Positions 5,584 through 11,866 of a DNA stretch of 11,866 nucleotides are shown here, piece after piece (the stretch's first letter is position 1; every line of letters begins with the position of its first letter). Both the position numbers and the translations under genes were made by a program. Origin of the DNA: an uncultured Mycolicibacterium sp. (lineage in GTDB: Bacteria; Actinomycetota; Actinomycetes; Mycobacteriales; Mycobacteriaceae); contig NZ_CALDGS010000085.1 of assembly GCF_937941905.1 (NCBI RefSeq), positions 1 through 11,866 of the forward strand. The letters run 5' to 3'. The notes beneath the pieces are model-generated. The model searched no databases, was not told the origin of the DNA, and was given only the letters and a program-made list of their open reading frames with translations.

Positions 5584-6354
5584 ATGACTGCCATGGGCGT
5601 AATGGACAAGTTCCGTCTCGACGGCAAGGTCGTCATCGTCACCGGGGCCTCCTCCGGCCTGGGGGTGTCGTTCGCCAAGGCATGCGCGGAGGCCGGCGCC
5701 GACGTGGTGCTGGCCGCCCGCCGCACCGACCGGCTGCAGCAGACCGCCGAACTGGTGCGCTCGCTGGGCCGGCGGGCGCTGACCGTCGCCACCGACGTGG
5801 CCGACCCGCAGCAGTGCCAGGCCATGGTGGACGCGGCGATGGCCGAGTTCGGCCGGGTCGACGTGCTGGTGAACAACGCCGGGGTGGGCACCGCCGTGCC
5901 GGCGCTGCGGGAGACCCCCGAGGAGTTCCGCAAGGTCATCGACATCAACCTGAACGGCTCCTACTGGGCCGCGCAGGCCGCCGCCCGGGTGATGCAGCCG
6001 GGCAGCTCGATCATCAACATCGCCAGCGTGCTCGGCCTGATCACCGCCGGCCAGCCGCAGGCCGCCTACGCCGCGAGCAAGGCCGGCGTGATGGGGCTGA
6101 CCCGCGACCTGGCCCAGCAGTGGGGACCGCGCAAGGGCATCCGGGTCAACGCCCTGGCACCCGGCTACTTCGAGTCGGAGATGACCGCCGAGCTCAAGCC
6201 CGGCTTCCTGGAGACGATCGCCGAGCGGTCGCTGCTGCGCCGCATCGGTGACCCGGAGGAGCTGGCCGCGACGCTGGTCTGGCTGGCCTCCGACGCCGGC
6301 GGCTACGTGGTCGGGCAGACCATCGTGGTCGACGGCGGCCTGGTCATCACCTGA
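5584..6354 (+). CDS. Short-chain dehydrogenase/reductase
   Basis: This is a 256-residue classical SDR, predicted to be a soluble NAD(P)-dependent oxidoreductase. It has TGASSGLG (20-27), a TDVAD acidic segment (70-74), NNAG (97-100), a serine at 148 and YAASK with Tyr162 and Lys166. The family C-terminal signature IVVDGG (247-252) is present, as in FabG-like enzymes. Three in-frame ATGs (5584, 5593, 5602) are possible. The purine-rich GGTGGG (5578-5583) abuts the first and is 9 nt from the second, while the third gives the most typical SDR N-terminus (MDKFRLDGKV); I list the longest. It follows the KstR-controlled oxidoreductase by 46 bp on the same strand, so it may share its regulation unless the palindrome at 5548 acts as its own operator or attenuator. 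The substrate is unknown. Confidence 0.88.
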   Translation: MTAMGVMDKFRLDGKVVIVTGASSGLGVSFAKACAEAGADVVLAARRTDRLQQTAELVRSLGRRALTVATDVADPQQCQAMVDAAMAEFGRVDVLVNNAGVGTAVPALRETPEEFRKVIDINLNGSYWAAQAAARVMQPGSSIINIASVLGLITAGQPQAAYAASKAGVMGLTRDLAQQWGPRKGIRVNALAPGYFESEMTAELKPGFLETIAERSLLRRIGDPEELAATLVWLASDAGGYVVGQTIVVDGGLVIT

Positions 6355-6363
6355 CCGATCCGC

Positions 6364-6390
6364 CCGGTAAGCCATACCGGAACGGCTTAC
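6364..6390. promoter_or_regulatory. Two overlapping inverted repeats, candidate operator before the DapB-like gene
   Basis: CCGGTA (6364-6369) and TACCGG (6375-6380) are perfect arms around 5 bp. Overlapping them, GTAAGCC (6367-6373) and GGCTTAC (6384-6390) are perfect 7-bp arms around 10 bp. The last arm covers the first bases of the -10 TACAGT (6388-6393), so a protein bound here should repress. The motif does not fit KstR or KstR2; the regulator is unknown. Confidence 0.5.
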
Positions 6391-6393
6391 AGT
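6388..6393 (+). promoter_or_regulatory. -10 element for leaderless transcript of the DapB-like gene
   Basis: TACAGT fits TANNNT and is followed by exactly 7 nt before the GTG at 6401. This is the same geometry as the oxidoreductase promoter at 4658. It supports the GTG start and an independent promoter after the SDR. Confidence 0.6.
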
Positions 6394-6400
6394 ATCGGGC

Positions 6401-7495
6401 GTGGGCGATTCCGGCCGGTGGCGTGTGGTGCACGTCGGCACCGGTATGACCGGCAGCGTGGCGTTGCGCGCGATCATCGACGACCCCGACCTGGAGCTGG
6501 TGGGGGTCAAGGTGTCCACCCCGGACAAGGTCGGGGTGGACGCGGGCCGGCTGTGCGGGCGGCCCGATGTCGGCGTGCCCGCCACCGACGACCTGGACAC
6601 GGTGCTGGCCGCCGAGCCGGACTGCGTGGCCTACTGCGCGACCGCGGTGCGCCGCGAGGACGAGACGATCGCCGACATCGCCGGCTATCTCGCCGCGGGC
6701 GTCAACGTGGTGACGATCTCGGCCATCCCGATGGTGTATCCGGGGGCCGCCCCGGCGCGCTGGCACGACCCGATCGCCGCCGCCGCGCTCCGCGGCGGGG
6801 CGACCTTCTACGCCACCGGCTGCGAGCCCGGGTTCGTCAGCCTGAACCTGCCGACGGCGCTGCTGACCGGGGCCGGGGCGGTCGAGTCCTACCGGATGGA
6901 CGAGTACGCCCTGGACCTCGACCTGGCCTACCCGATCTGGGAGGTGCTGCACGAGTCGATGGGCTTCGGCAAGCCGGACGGGCACGTGCCGGCCCGCATC
7001 GCATCCGGCAAGGTCAACGCCGACTGGGAGCCGGTGGTGCGCTACCTGGCCGACATCCTGGGTGCCGACGTGGACCGGGTGGCGCTGGACTGGGAGACGG
7101 TGCCGGCGCCGCACGACCTGGACACCGCGCTGGGGGCGACGATCCCGGCGGGCAGCGTCTGCGCGCACCGCTGGCGGCTGGCGGCGATGCAGGGCGACCG
7201 GGCGGTGACGGCGGTGCAGTACTTCGCCACGGTGACCTCCACCCCGTGGCCGCCGGCCTGGCCGCGGCCGGTGCAGCCCGGCGGGGGCATGGTGCTCCGG
7301 GTGACCGGCAGCCCGAACATGACGCTGGACCTGCGGCTCGAGCCCGGCGCCGACGGCACCAACCCGGGGGTGGCCGCCACCGCGATGGCGGCGGTCAACG
7401 CCATCCCCGCGGTGATCGCCGCCCCGCCCGGGGTGCTGGCCTGTCCGCTGTCCGGCCCGGCGGTGGTGACCCGGCAGCTGATCCGGCGCGGTTGA
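6401..7495 (+). CDS. Dihydrodipicolinate-reductase-like NAD(P)-binding protein
   Basis: The 364-residue protein has an N-terminal Rossmann fold, with VVHVGTGMTGSVALRAI (9-25) as dinucleotide loop and DDPDLELVGVKVSTPDKVG after it. Later segments (CVAYCATAVRRED, YLAAGVNVVTISAIP, GCEPGFVSLNLP, and near the end NPGVAATAMAAVNAIPAVIAAPPGV) are typical of a mycobacterial family related to dihydrodipicolinate reductase and amine dehydrogenases, often left as hypothetical. It is much longer than true DapB and is not expected to act in lysine synthesis. M. tuberculosis Rv0926c, beside SDR Rv0927c, has a similar pairing (from memory). The GTG start is supported by a -10 7 nt upstream. The gene follows the SDR by 46 bp and is convergent with ligD, 13 bp apart. 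The substrate is unknown. Confidence 0.8.
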   Translation: MGDSGRWRVVHVGTGMTGSVALRAIIDDPDLELVGVKVSTPDKVGVDAGRLCGRPDVGVPATDDLDTVLAAEPDCVAYCATAVRREDETIADIAGYLAAGVNVVTISAIPMVYPGAAPARWHDPIAAAALRGGATFYATGCEPGFVSLNLPTALLTGAGAVESYRMDEYALDLDLAYPIWEVLHESMGFGKPDGHVPARIASGKVNADWEPVVRYLADILGADVDRVALDWETVPAPHDLDTALGATIPAGSVCAHRWRLAAMQGDRAVTAVQYFATVTSTPWPPAWPRPVQPGGGMVLRVTGSPNMTLDLRLEPGADGTNPGVAATAMAAVNAIPAVIAAPPGVLACPLSGPAVVTRQLIRRG

Positions 7496-7510
7496 GCCCG
7501 GTCCGGGGCT
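7495..7510. terminator. Hairpin spanning the two convergent stop codons
   Basis: AGCCC (7495-7499) and GGGCT (7506-7510) are perfect arms around 6 nt and lie exactly between the TGA of the DapB-like gene and the TAG of ligD. It could end transcription from both sides. No U-tract follows on either strand, so it would not be a classical intrinsic terminator. Confidence 0.3.
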
Positions 7511-9752
7511 ACTCCCAGCGCACCTCGGCCGGCGACTTGTCCGGGCGCAGCCCGCGCCAACTGGACTGGCGCAGCCGCCCGTCGGCGGTGCGTTCGCTGT
7601 AGCGCACCTCGGCCACCAGCTCCGGCCGCACGTACCGCACCCCCTTGGCGTCCTGGGGGGAAAGCGGTGCGTCGAACGGGGACTCGTCGGTCTGCAGGGG
7701 TGTCAGCAGGTCCTCGAGCCGGGCCAGTTCCCGGTCGGTGAACCCGGTGCCGACGCGGCCGACGAACCGCAGCCCGTGCTCGCCGGGGATGCCGAGCAGC
7801 AGCGAACCGATACCGCCGGCGCGCCCACCCGCCCCGGCACGCCAGCCGCCGATGACCACCTCCTGGGTGGTCCACAGCTTGTCCTTGATCCAGGTGTGGG
7901 CGCGCCGGCCGGGCTGGTAGATCGAGTCGCGGCGTTTGGCCACCACCCCCTCCCAGCCCCGCTTGCGCGCGTATTCCAGTGCCTGCGGCCCGGTTTCGGC
8001 CGGGATGCGGCCGGGGACGACGAGTCCGCCGCCGGCGGCCAGGATCTCGAGCACGCGGCGCCGGTCGTCGTAGCCGACCCGCAGCAGCGAACGCCCGTCG
8101 AGCCAGAGCACGTCGAACGCCCAGAACTCCACCCGGGTGGAGCGGGCCCGGTTCTGCATCTCGCCGAAGCTGGGCACCCCGTCGTCGTCGAGCGCGACCA
8201 CCTCGCCGTCGAGCACCACCCGGTGCTCGGCCAGGTCGGCGGCCAGCGCCTGCAGCTGCGGGAATTCCCCGGTGACGTCGCGGCCGCTGCGCGCCTGCAG
8301 CCGCAGCCGGCCGGCGTCGGCGTAGACCAGCAGCCGGTAGCCGTCCCATTTCCCTTCGAACGCATAGTCTTTCGCGTCGAGGTTGGCGATGGAGCCGGGG
8401 GTGGCCAGCATCGGCCGGAACTCCGGCATGGTGTGCTGGTCCTTCATCCGGTGGGCGATCCAGTTCTTGCCCTCGGTCCGGATCAGCGCGTAGCGGCCCT
8501 GGATCCGGCGGCCGTGCAGGGTGACGATGACCTCGTCGTCGCGGAACTTCTCGGCCTCGTAGGTGCCGGTGTCCCAGATGGTCATCTCCCCCGCGCCGTA
8601 CTCGCCCGCCGGGATGCGGCCCTGGAAGGTCAGGTACTCCAGCGGGTGGTCTTCGGTGTGCACGGCCAGGTGGTTGGTGGCCGGGTCGTCGGGCAGGTTC
8701 TTCGGCACGGCCCAGCTGACGAGCACGCCGTCGCGTTCCAGCCGCAGGTCGTAGTGCAGCCGGCGGGCGTGGTGCTCCTGGATGACGAACCGGTTGCCGG
8801 CGGCGCTGCCGGCGACGCGGGCCGGCACCGGTTCGGGGGTGCGGCCGGGGTTGCGCATGCTGCGGTAGGTGGTCAGCCGGTCGGCCACCGGGGCGTCGGC
8901 GTCCATCGGGGCGAGCAGGTCGCCGTGTTCGGCGACGCGGGCGAGCACCTCGTCGAAGGTGAGGTGGCGCAGGTCGGGGTCGGCGAGCTCGTCCCAGGTG
9001 CGGGGTGCGGCGACGGTGGGGTGGTCGCGGCCGCGCAGCGAGTAGGGGGCGATGGTGGTCTTGGCGGCGTTGTTCTGGCTCCAGTCGACGAACACCTTGC
9101 CGGTGCGTTCCCGCTTGGCCATGGTCGCGGTGACCTGCGCGGGCATGGCCTGCTGCAGCTGCAGCGCCACCCGGCGGGCCAGCACCGTCGCGCCCTGCGA
9201 GCTGACCGGTTCGGGCAGCGGCACGTACAGGTGCAGCCCCTTGCTGCCGCTGGTCAGCGGGTAGGTTTGCAGGTCGAGCCCGGCGATGAGGTCGCGGATC
9301 TCGTGGGCGACCTCGCACAGCTGCGGCATGGTCACCCCGTCGCCCGGGTCGAGGTCGAACACGATGCGGGTGGCCGGGCCCGGCTTGCGGTCCCCGGGCT
9401 CGCCGACGAACCGCCACTGCGGCACGTGCACCTCCAGCGCGGCCTGCTGGGCGATCCAGGCCAGCCCTTCGCGGGTGTCGATGATCGGGTAGGTGGTGGT
9501 GCCGGACCTGTGCCGGACGGTGGCGCGGTCCAGCCAGTCCGGTGCCGAGGAGGCGAGCTGCTTCTCGAAGAACGACGCCTCGGCCACCCCGTTGGGCCAG
9601 CGTTTACGGGTGACCGGCCGGCCGGCGATGTGCGGCAGCATGACCTCGGCGATCTCGAGGTAGTAGGCGAACACCTCGGCCTTGGTGGTGCCGGTGGCCG
9701 GGTAGAGCACCTTGTCCGGGTTGGTGAGTTTCACCCGCTCGTAGCGCTCCAT
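7509..9752 (-). CDS. ligD: NHEJ multifunctional DNA ligase D (POL-PE-LIG)
   Basis: The 747-residue enzyme fills, trims and seals double-strand breaks held by Ku. Numbering from the ATG at 9752: an N-terminal primase-type polymerase (about 1-290) has metal aspartates in VFDLDPG (133, 135) and VDWSQN (223). The central phosphoesterase (about 315-435) has EHHARRLHYD with its histidines and aspartate (327, 333, 335) and EDHPLEY (His369). The C-terminal ATP-dependent ligase has the nucleotidyl lysine in EGKWDGYR (Lys468), EGVVAKR, WIKDKLW and an OB fold. This POL-PE-LIG order and length match M. tuberculosis LigD (759 aa), not the Pseudomonas order. A GTG three bases upstream (9755) is an alternative start; I chose the ATG because a TACCGT -10 lies 6 nt before it. 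It is divergent from a secreted-protein gene, with ku two genes further on. All catalytic motifs are intact. Confidence 0.96.
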   Translation of the reverse strand: MERYERVKLTNPDKVLYPATGTTKAEVFAYYLEIAEVMLPHIAGRPVTRKRWPNGVAEASFFEKQLASSAPDWLDRATVRHRSGTTTYPIIDTREGLAWIAQQAALEVHVPQWRFVGEPGDRKPGPATRIVFDLDPGDGVTMPQLCEVAHEIRDLIAGLDLQTYPLTSGSKGLHLYVPLPEPVSSQGATVLARRVALQLQQAMPAQVTATMAKRERTGKVFVDWSQNNAAKTTIAPYSLRGRDHPTVAAPRTWDELADPDLRHLTFDEVLARVAEHGDLLAPMDADAPVADRLTTYRSMRNPGRTPEPVPARVAGSAAGNRFVIQEHHARRLHYDLRLERDGVLVSWAVPKNLPDDPATNHLAVHTEDHPLEYLTFQGRIPAGEYGAGEMTIWDTGTYEAEKFRDDEVIVTLHGRRIQGRYALIRTEGKNWIAHRMKDQHTMPEFRPMLATPGSIANLDAKDYAFEGKWDGYRLLVYADAGRLRLQARSGRDVTGEFPQLQALAADLAEHRVVLDGEVVALDDDGVPSFGEMQNRARSTRVEFWAFDVLWLDGRSLLRVGYDDRRRVLEILAAGGGLVVPGRIPAETGPQALEYARKRGWEGVVAKRRDSIYQPGRRAHTWIKDKLWTTQEVVIGGWRAGAGGRAGGIGSLLLGIPGEHGLRFVGRVGTGFTDRELARLEDLLTPLQTDESPFDAPLSPQDAKGVRYVRPELVAEVRYSERTADGRLRQSSWRGLRPDKSPAEVRWE

Positions 9753-9757
9753 CACCT

Positions 9758-9781
9758 CACGGTATTACCCGCGCTACCGTG
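9758..9781. promoter_or_regulatory. Symmetric divergent promoter of ligD and the small secreted gene
   Basis: CACGGTA (9758-9764) and TACCGTG (9775-9781) are perfect 7-bp arms around 10 bp. Each arm contains a TACCGT -10: on minus (9764-9759) 6 nt before the ligD ATG, on plus (9775-9780) 6 nt before the ATG at 9787. Both mRNAs should be leaderless. The two elements are too close for two polymerases at once, so the promoters should compete, and a dyad-binding regulator would hit both. GGAG and GAGG lie only 2-3 nt from the ATGs, too near to act as ribosome-binding sites. Confidence 0.55.
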
Positions 9782-9786
9782 GAGTC

Positions 9787-10011
9787 ATGACTCGACTGGT
9801 CGCGGTCGTGCTGCTCGGCGCCTCGACGGTGCTGGGCGGACCGGTCGCGGCCGCCGATCCGCGCGACTGGGTGCCCTACTGCTCGGGGAACCAGACCCCG
9901 GCCGACGACAACTGCCGGCCCGCACCGCAGCAGGAGCCGCCCGGGGACGCCCCGGGCGCGAACCCGGAGACCCCGGTCGGGGTGAATCCGGGCAGTGAGC
10001 CGCTGATCTAG
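9787..10011 (+). CDS. Small secreted Pro-rich protein between ligD and ku
   Basis: The 74-residue protein has a Sec signal peptide (1-23, hydrophobic LVAVVLLGASTVLGGPVAAA, probable cleavage before DPRDW). The short mature part has WVPYCSGNQTPADDNCRP with two cysteines (32 and 43) that could form a disulphide, and a Pro/Gly/Asn-rich unstructured tail. The pattern resembles small secreted mycobacterial proteins of unknown function; no enzyme motif is visible. It is divergent from ligD across 34 bp and followed by the PfkB kinase after 35 bp and ku, all on the same strand, so it may be the first gene of an operon that carries ku. The ATG is supported by a TACCGT -10 exactly 6 nt upstream. The start, signal peptide and coding-like composition make it a likely real gene despite its size. 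Confidence 0.7.
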   Translation: MTRLVAVVLLGASTVLGGPVAAADPRDWVPYCSGNQTPADDNCRPAPQQEPPGDAPGANPETPVGVNPGSEPLI

Positions 10012-10034
10012 CCGAGCCGCCGGCGCATCGCGGG

Positions 10035-10040
10035 AAAGGA
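10035..10040 (+). promoter_or_regulatory. Shine-Dalgarno site of the PfkB kinase
   Basis: AAAGGA lies 6 nt before the GTG at 10047 and decides this start. It is the clearest ribosome-binding site in the window, in contrast with the leaderless-type starts around it, and suggests that this gene is translated from an upstream-initiated mRNA. Confidence 0.6.
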
Positions 10041-10046
10041 TCTGAC

Positions 10047-10985
10047 GTGACCGACCGGGCACTGGTGATCGGCGAGGCGCTGATCGACGTCGTCTCCCGC
10101 GACGGGCGGGTGATCGGCGAGTACGTCGGCGGCAGCCCGCTCAACGTGGCCGTCGGCCTGGCCCGGTTGGGCCGCAAGGTGGACTTCCTGACCCACATCG
10201 GCACCGACACGCGCGGCCGGCGCATCGCCCGCTCCGTCGAACACGCCGGGGTGCAGTTGGTTTCGGGCAGCACAACGGCGTCACGCACCCCGACCGCGTC
10301 GGCCGAGGTGGCCGGCGACGGGTCGGTGACCTACTCGTTCGACATCGAGTGGCGGCTGTCCGGCACGCCGGAGGTGGCCCCGCCCGCGGTGGTGCACACC
10401 GGTTCGCTCGCCTCGGTGCTCGAGCCCGGCTGCCGGGCGGCCGCGGCACTGCTGGACGCCTATCACCTGTCGGCGACGGTGAGTTTCGACCCGAATGTGC
10501 GGCCCGGCGTGGTCGAGGACGAGGACATCGCGCGCAGCCGGATCGAGCGGTTGGTGGAGCGCTGCGACCTGGTCAAGGCCAGCGACGAGGACCTGCGCCG
10601 GCTGGAGCCGAACCGGTCACCGGAGCAGATCGCGGCGAACTGGCTGGAGGCGGGACCGGCGCTGGTGGTGGTGACGACGGGCGCGCAGGGGGCGTTCGCG
10701 ATGTGCGCGGACGGGATGGTGCGGGTGCCCGCCCTGCCGGTGGGGGTGGTCGACACCGTGGGGGCCGGGGACGCGTTCATGTCCGGACTGCTCGACGCGC
10801 TCTGGTCGCAGGGCATGCTCGGTGCCGACCGGCGCCCCCAGTTGCGGCGGATCGACCTGCCGACACTGGAATCCGTGTTGCGGACGGCCACCGTCTCGGC
10901 GGCGCTGACGGTGACCCGGGCCGGGGCGGACCTGCCGGACCGGGCCGCCCGTGATGCGGCGCTGGCGTCGTATTTCGGTCAGTGA
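10047..10985 (+). CDS. PfkB-family carbohydrate kinase (fructokinase/ribokinase-like)
   Basis: The 312-residue cytosolic kinase is predicted to transfer phosphate from ATP to a sugar hydroxyl. Motif 1 of the PfkB family is GGSPLNVAVGLARLG (28-42) and motif 2 is DTVGAGDAFMSG (236-247) with the catalytic base Asp242. FDPNVRP (147-153) is typical of fructokinase-like members, and VVVTTGAQGAF leads into the ATP site. The length is normal for the family. The substrate is not certain: fructose, ribose or another sugar is possible. It starts at GTG 10047, set by the Shine-Dalgarno 6 nt upstream. It lies 35 bp after the secreted-protein gene and 36 bp before ku on the same strand. Its place between the two NHEJ genes is not explained by any known NHEJ role for a sugar kinase; M. 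tuberculosis has ku and ligD adjacent. Confidence 0.92.
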   Translation: MTDRALVIGEALIDVVSRDGRVIGEYVGGSPLNVAVGLARLGRKVDFLTHIGTDTRGRRIARSVEHAGVQLVSGSTTASRTPTASAEVAGDGSVTYSFDIEWRLSGTPEVAPPAVVHTGSLASVLEPGCRAAAALLDAYHLSATVSFDPNVRPGVVEDEDIARSRIERLVERCDLVKASDEDLRRLEPNRSPEQIAANWLEAGPALVVVTTGAQGAFAMCADGMVRVPALPVGVVDTVGAGDAFMSGLLDALWSQGMLGADRRPQLRRIDLPTLESVLRTATVSAALTVTRAGADLPDRAARDAALASYFGQ

Positions 10986-11009
10986 CCTGGTCGAATGCCC
11001 GAAAAGGGG

Positions 11010-11015
11010 AATACT
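11010..11015 (+). promoter_or_regulatory. Candidate -10 element for ku
   Basis: AATACT has the conserved A and T of TANNNT, differs from TATACT only at the first base, and ends 6 nt before the ku ATG at 11022. This suggests ku can be transcribed as a leaderless mRNA from its own promoter. A possible Shine-Dalgarno, AAAAGGGGA (11002-11010), 11 nt from the ATG, would serve the read-through transcript. Confidence 0.35.
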
Positions 11016-11021
11016 GGCGGT

Positions 11022-11866
11022 ATGCGCTCCATTTGGAAGGGCTCGATCGCCTTCGGCCTGGTGAACGTGCCGGTCAAGGTCTACAGCGCGACCGAGGACC
11101 ACGACATCAAGTTCCACCAGGTGCACGCCAAGGACGGGGGGCGCATCCGCTACAAGCGGGTCTGCGAACTCGACGGCGAGGAGGTGCAGTACCGCGACAT
11201 CGCGCGGGCCTACGAATCCGACGACGGCCAGACGGTGATCATCACCGACGAGGACATCGCCACCCTGCCCGAGGAGCGCAGCCGGGAGATCGAGGTGGTC
11301 GAGTTCGTGCCGGCCGACCAGATCGACCCGTTGATGTACGACCGCAGCTACTTTCTGGAGCCGGATTCGAAGTCGACGAAATCCTATGTGCTGCTGGCTG
11401 AGACGCTCGCCCAGACGGACCGGGTGGCGATCGTGCACTTCTCGCTGCGCAACAAGACACGGCTGGCGGCGTTGCGGGTCAAGGATTTCAGTAAGCGCAA
11501 CGTGATGGTCATCCACACGCTGCTGTGGCCGGACGAGATCCGCGACCCGGATTTCCCGTCGCTGGACAAGGAAGTGGAGCTCAAGGCGGCCGAGCTGAAG
11601 ATGGCGAGCCAGGTCGTCGAGTCGATGACCGAGGATTTCAACCCGGACCAGTTCCGGGACGTCTACCAGGAGCAGCTGCGTGAGCTGGTGCAGGCCAAGC
11701 TCGAGGGCGGCGAGGCGTTCACGGTCGAGGAGCAGCCCGCCGAACTCGACGAGACCGAGGACGTCTCGGACCTGCTGGCCAAGCTGGAGGCCAGCCTGAA
11801 GGCGCGGCAGCAGGGCACCTCGGAGCAGGGGGATTCGGCCGGGGCGAAGAAGGCCGTCCCCAAGAA
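11022..11866 (+). CDS. ku: NHEJ DNA end-binding protein Ku, partial at right edge
   Basis: The frame is open from the ATG at 11022 to the window end (281 complete codons); the stop is not seen. Residues 1 to about 250 are a complete prokaryotic Ku core, the homodimeric ring that binds broken DNA ends and recruits LigD: MRSIWKGSIAFGLVNVPVKVYSATEDHDIKFHQVH at the start, YKRVCE, LPEERSREIEVVEFVP, DRSYFLEPDSKSTKSY, RLAALRVKDF, HTLLWPDEIRDPDFP and the conserved C-terminal EDVSDLLAKLEASLKAR. M. tuberculosis Ku is 273 residues; this protein is already longer and ends in view with a turn to lysines (GAKKAVPK). That fits the lysine-rich C-terminal extension of M. smegmatis-type Ku. It follows the PfkB kinase by 36 bp. 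ku and ligD are divergently oriented, as in M. tuberculosis. Confidence 0.95.
   Translation, partial: MRSIWKGSIAFGLVNVPVKVYSATEDHDIKFHQVHAKDGGRIRYKRVCELDGEEVQYRDIARAYESDDGQTVIITDEDIATLPEERSREIEVVEFVPADQIDPLMYDRSYFLEPDSKSTKSYVLLAETLAQTDRVAIVHFSLRNKTRLAALRVKDFSKRNVMVIHTLLWPDEIRDPDFPSLDKEVELKAAELKMASQVVESMTEDFNPDQFRDVYQEQLRELVQAKLEGGEAFTVEEQPAELDETEDVSDLLAKLEASLKARQQGTSEQGDSAGAKKAVPK

Noticed and set aside
7776..9998. 740-residue plus-strand open frame opposite ligD
   Set aside because: It is antisense to a LigD with all catalytic motifs intact. Its composition (runs of Gly, His, Val, Arg) is that of a GC-rich shadow frame with no domain. The same applies to the long frames at 131-1492, 1550-3058 and 7042-9417.
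1..11866. Mobile element, prophage, CRISPR array or tRNA
   Set aside because: No transposase, integrase, terminal repeats, spaced direct repeats or tRNA-like fold were seen on either strand. Gene content and GC-rich coding style look uniform and chromosomal.

Overview
The window is GC-rich actinobacterial DNA, almost certainly from a non-tuberculous mycobacterium (Mycolicibacterium-like). The evidence is a POL-PE-LIG type LigD, a divergent Ku with the start of a lysine-rich tail, an Rv1733c-type membrane protein, a perfect KstR operator, and a gene order that mirrors the M. tuberculosis Rv0937c-Rv0945 region in inverted orientation. I see 12 protein genes (one cut by each window edge), no RNA genes, no mobile elements and no CRISPR. 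Coding density is high and no gene-free stretch exceeds 300 bases; the longest gap is 237 bp.

Layout. Minus-strand block, 1-2925: a full-length Fpg/Nei-family DNA glycosylase, an SDR, an HtrA-like PDZ serine protease predicted to be a lipoprotein (its ATG overlaps the SDR stop), and a small Gly/Pro-rich secreted protein cut by the left edge. Then an Rv1733c-like two-TM protein on plus (3163-3759), convergent with cobF on minus (3773-4516). A 154 bp divergent region separates cobF from a plus-strand set: an LLM flavin/F420-type oxidoreductase (4671-5537), an SDR (5584-6354) and a dihydrodipicolinate-reductase-like Rossmann protein (6401-7495). The oxidoreductase has a perfect KstR operator overlapping its -10 element. 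The last part is the non-homologous end joining locus: ligD on minus (7509-9752), then a small secreted protein, a PfkB sugar kinase and ku on plus (ku cut by the right edge).

How the genes fit together. ligD and ku form the bacterial NHEJ machine. Together with the Fpg paralogue they make this a DNA-repair-rich neighbourhood. The KstR site links the oxidoreductase, and perhaps the following SDR, to sterol/cholesterol catabolism. cobF is a step in aerobic cobalamin synthesis that the M. tuberculosis complex has lost. Here cobF and an intact fpg2-type gene sit in the same interval, so this looks like the ancestral state of that locus.

The strongest non-gene pattern is promoter architecture. 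Many starts have an A-N3-T type -10 element (several full TANNNT) placed 6 or 7 nt before the start codon, which predicts leaderless mRNAs. The ligD/secreted-protein divergence is an extreme case: two identical TACCGT -10 elements, back to back, each 6 nt from an ATG.
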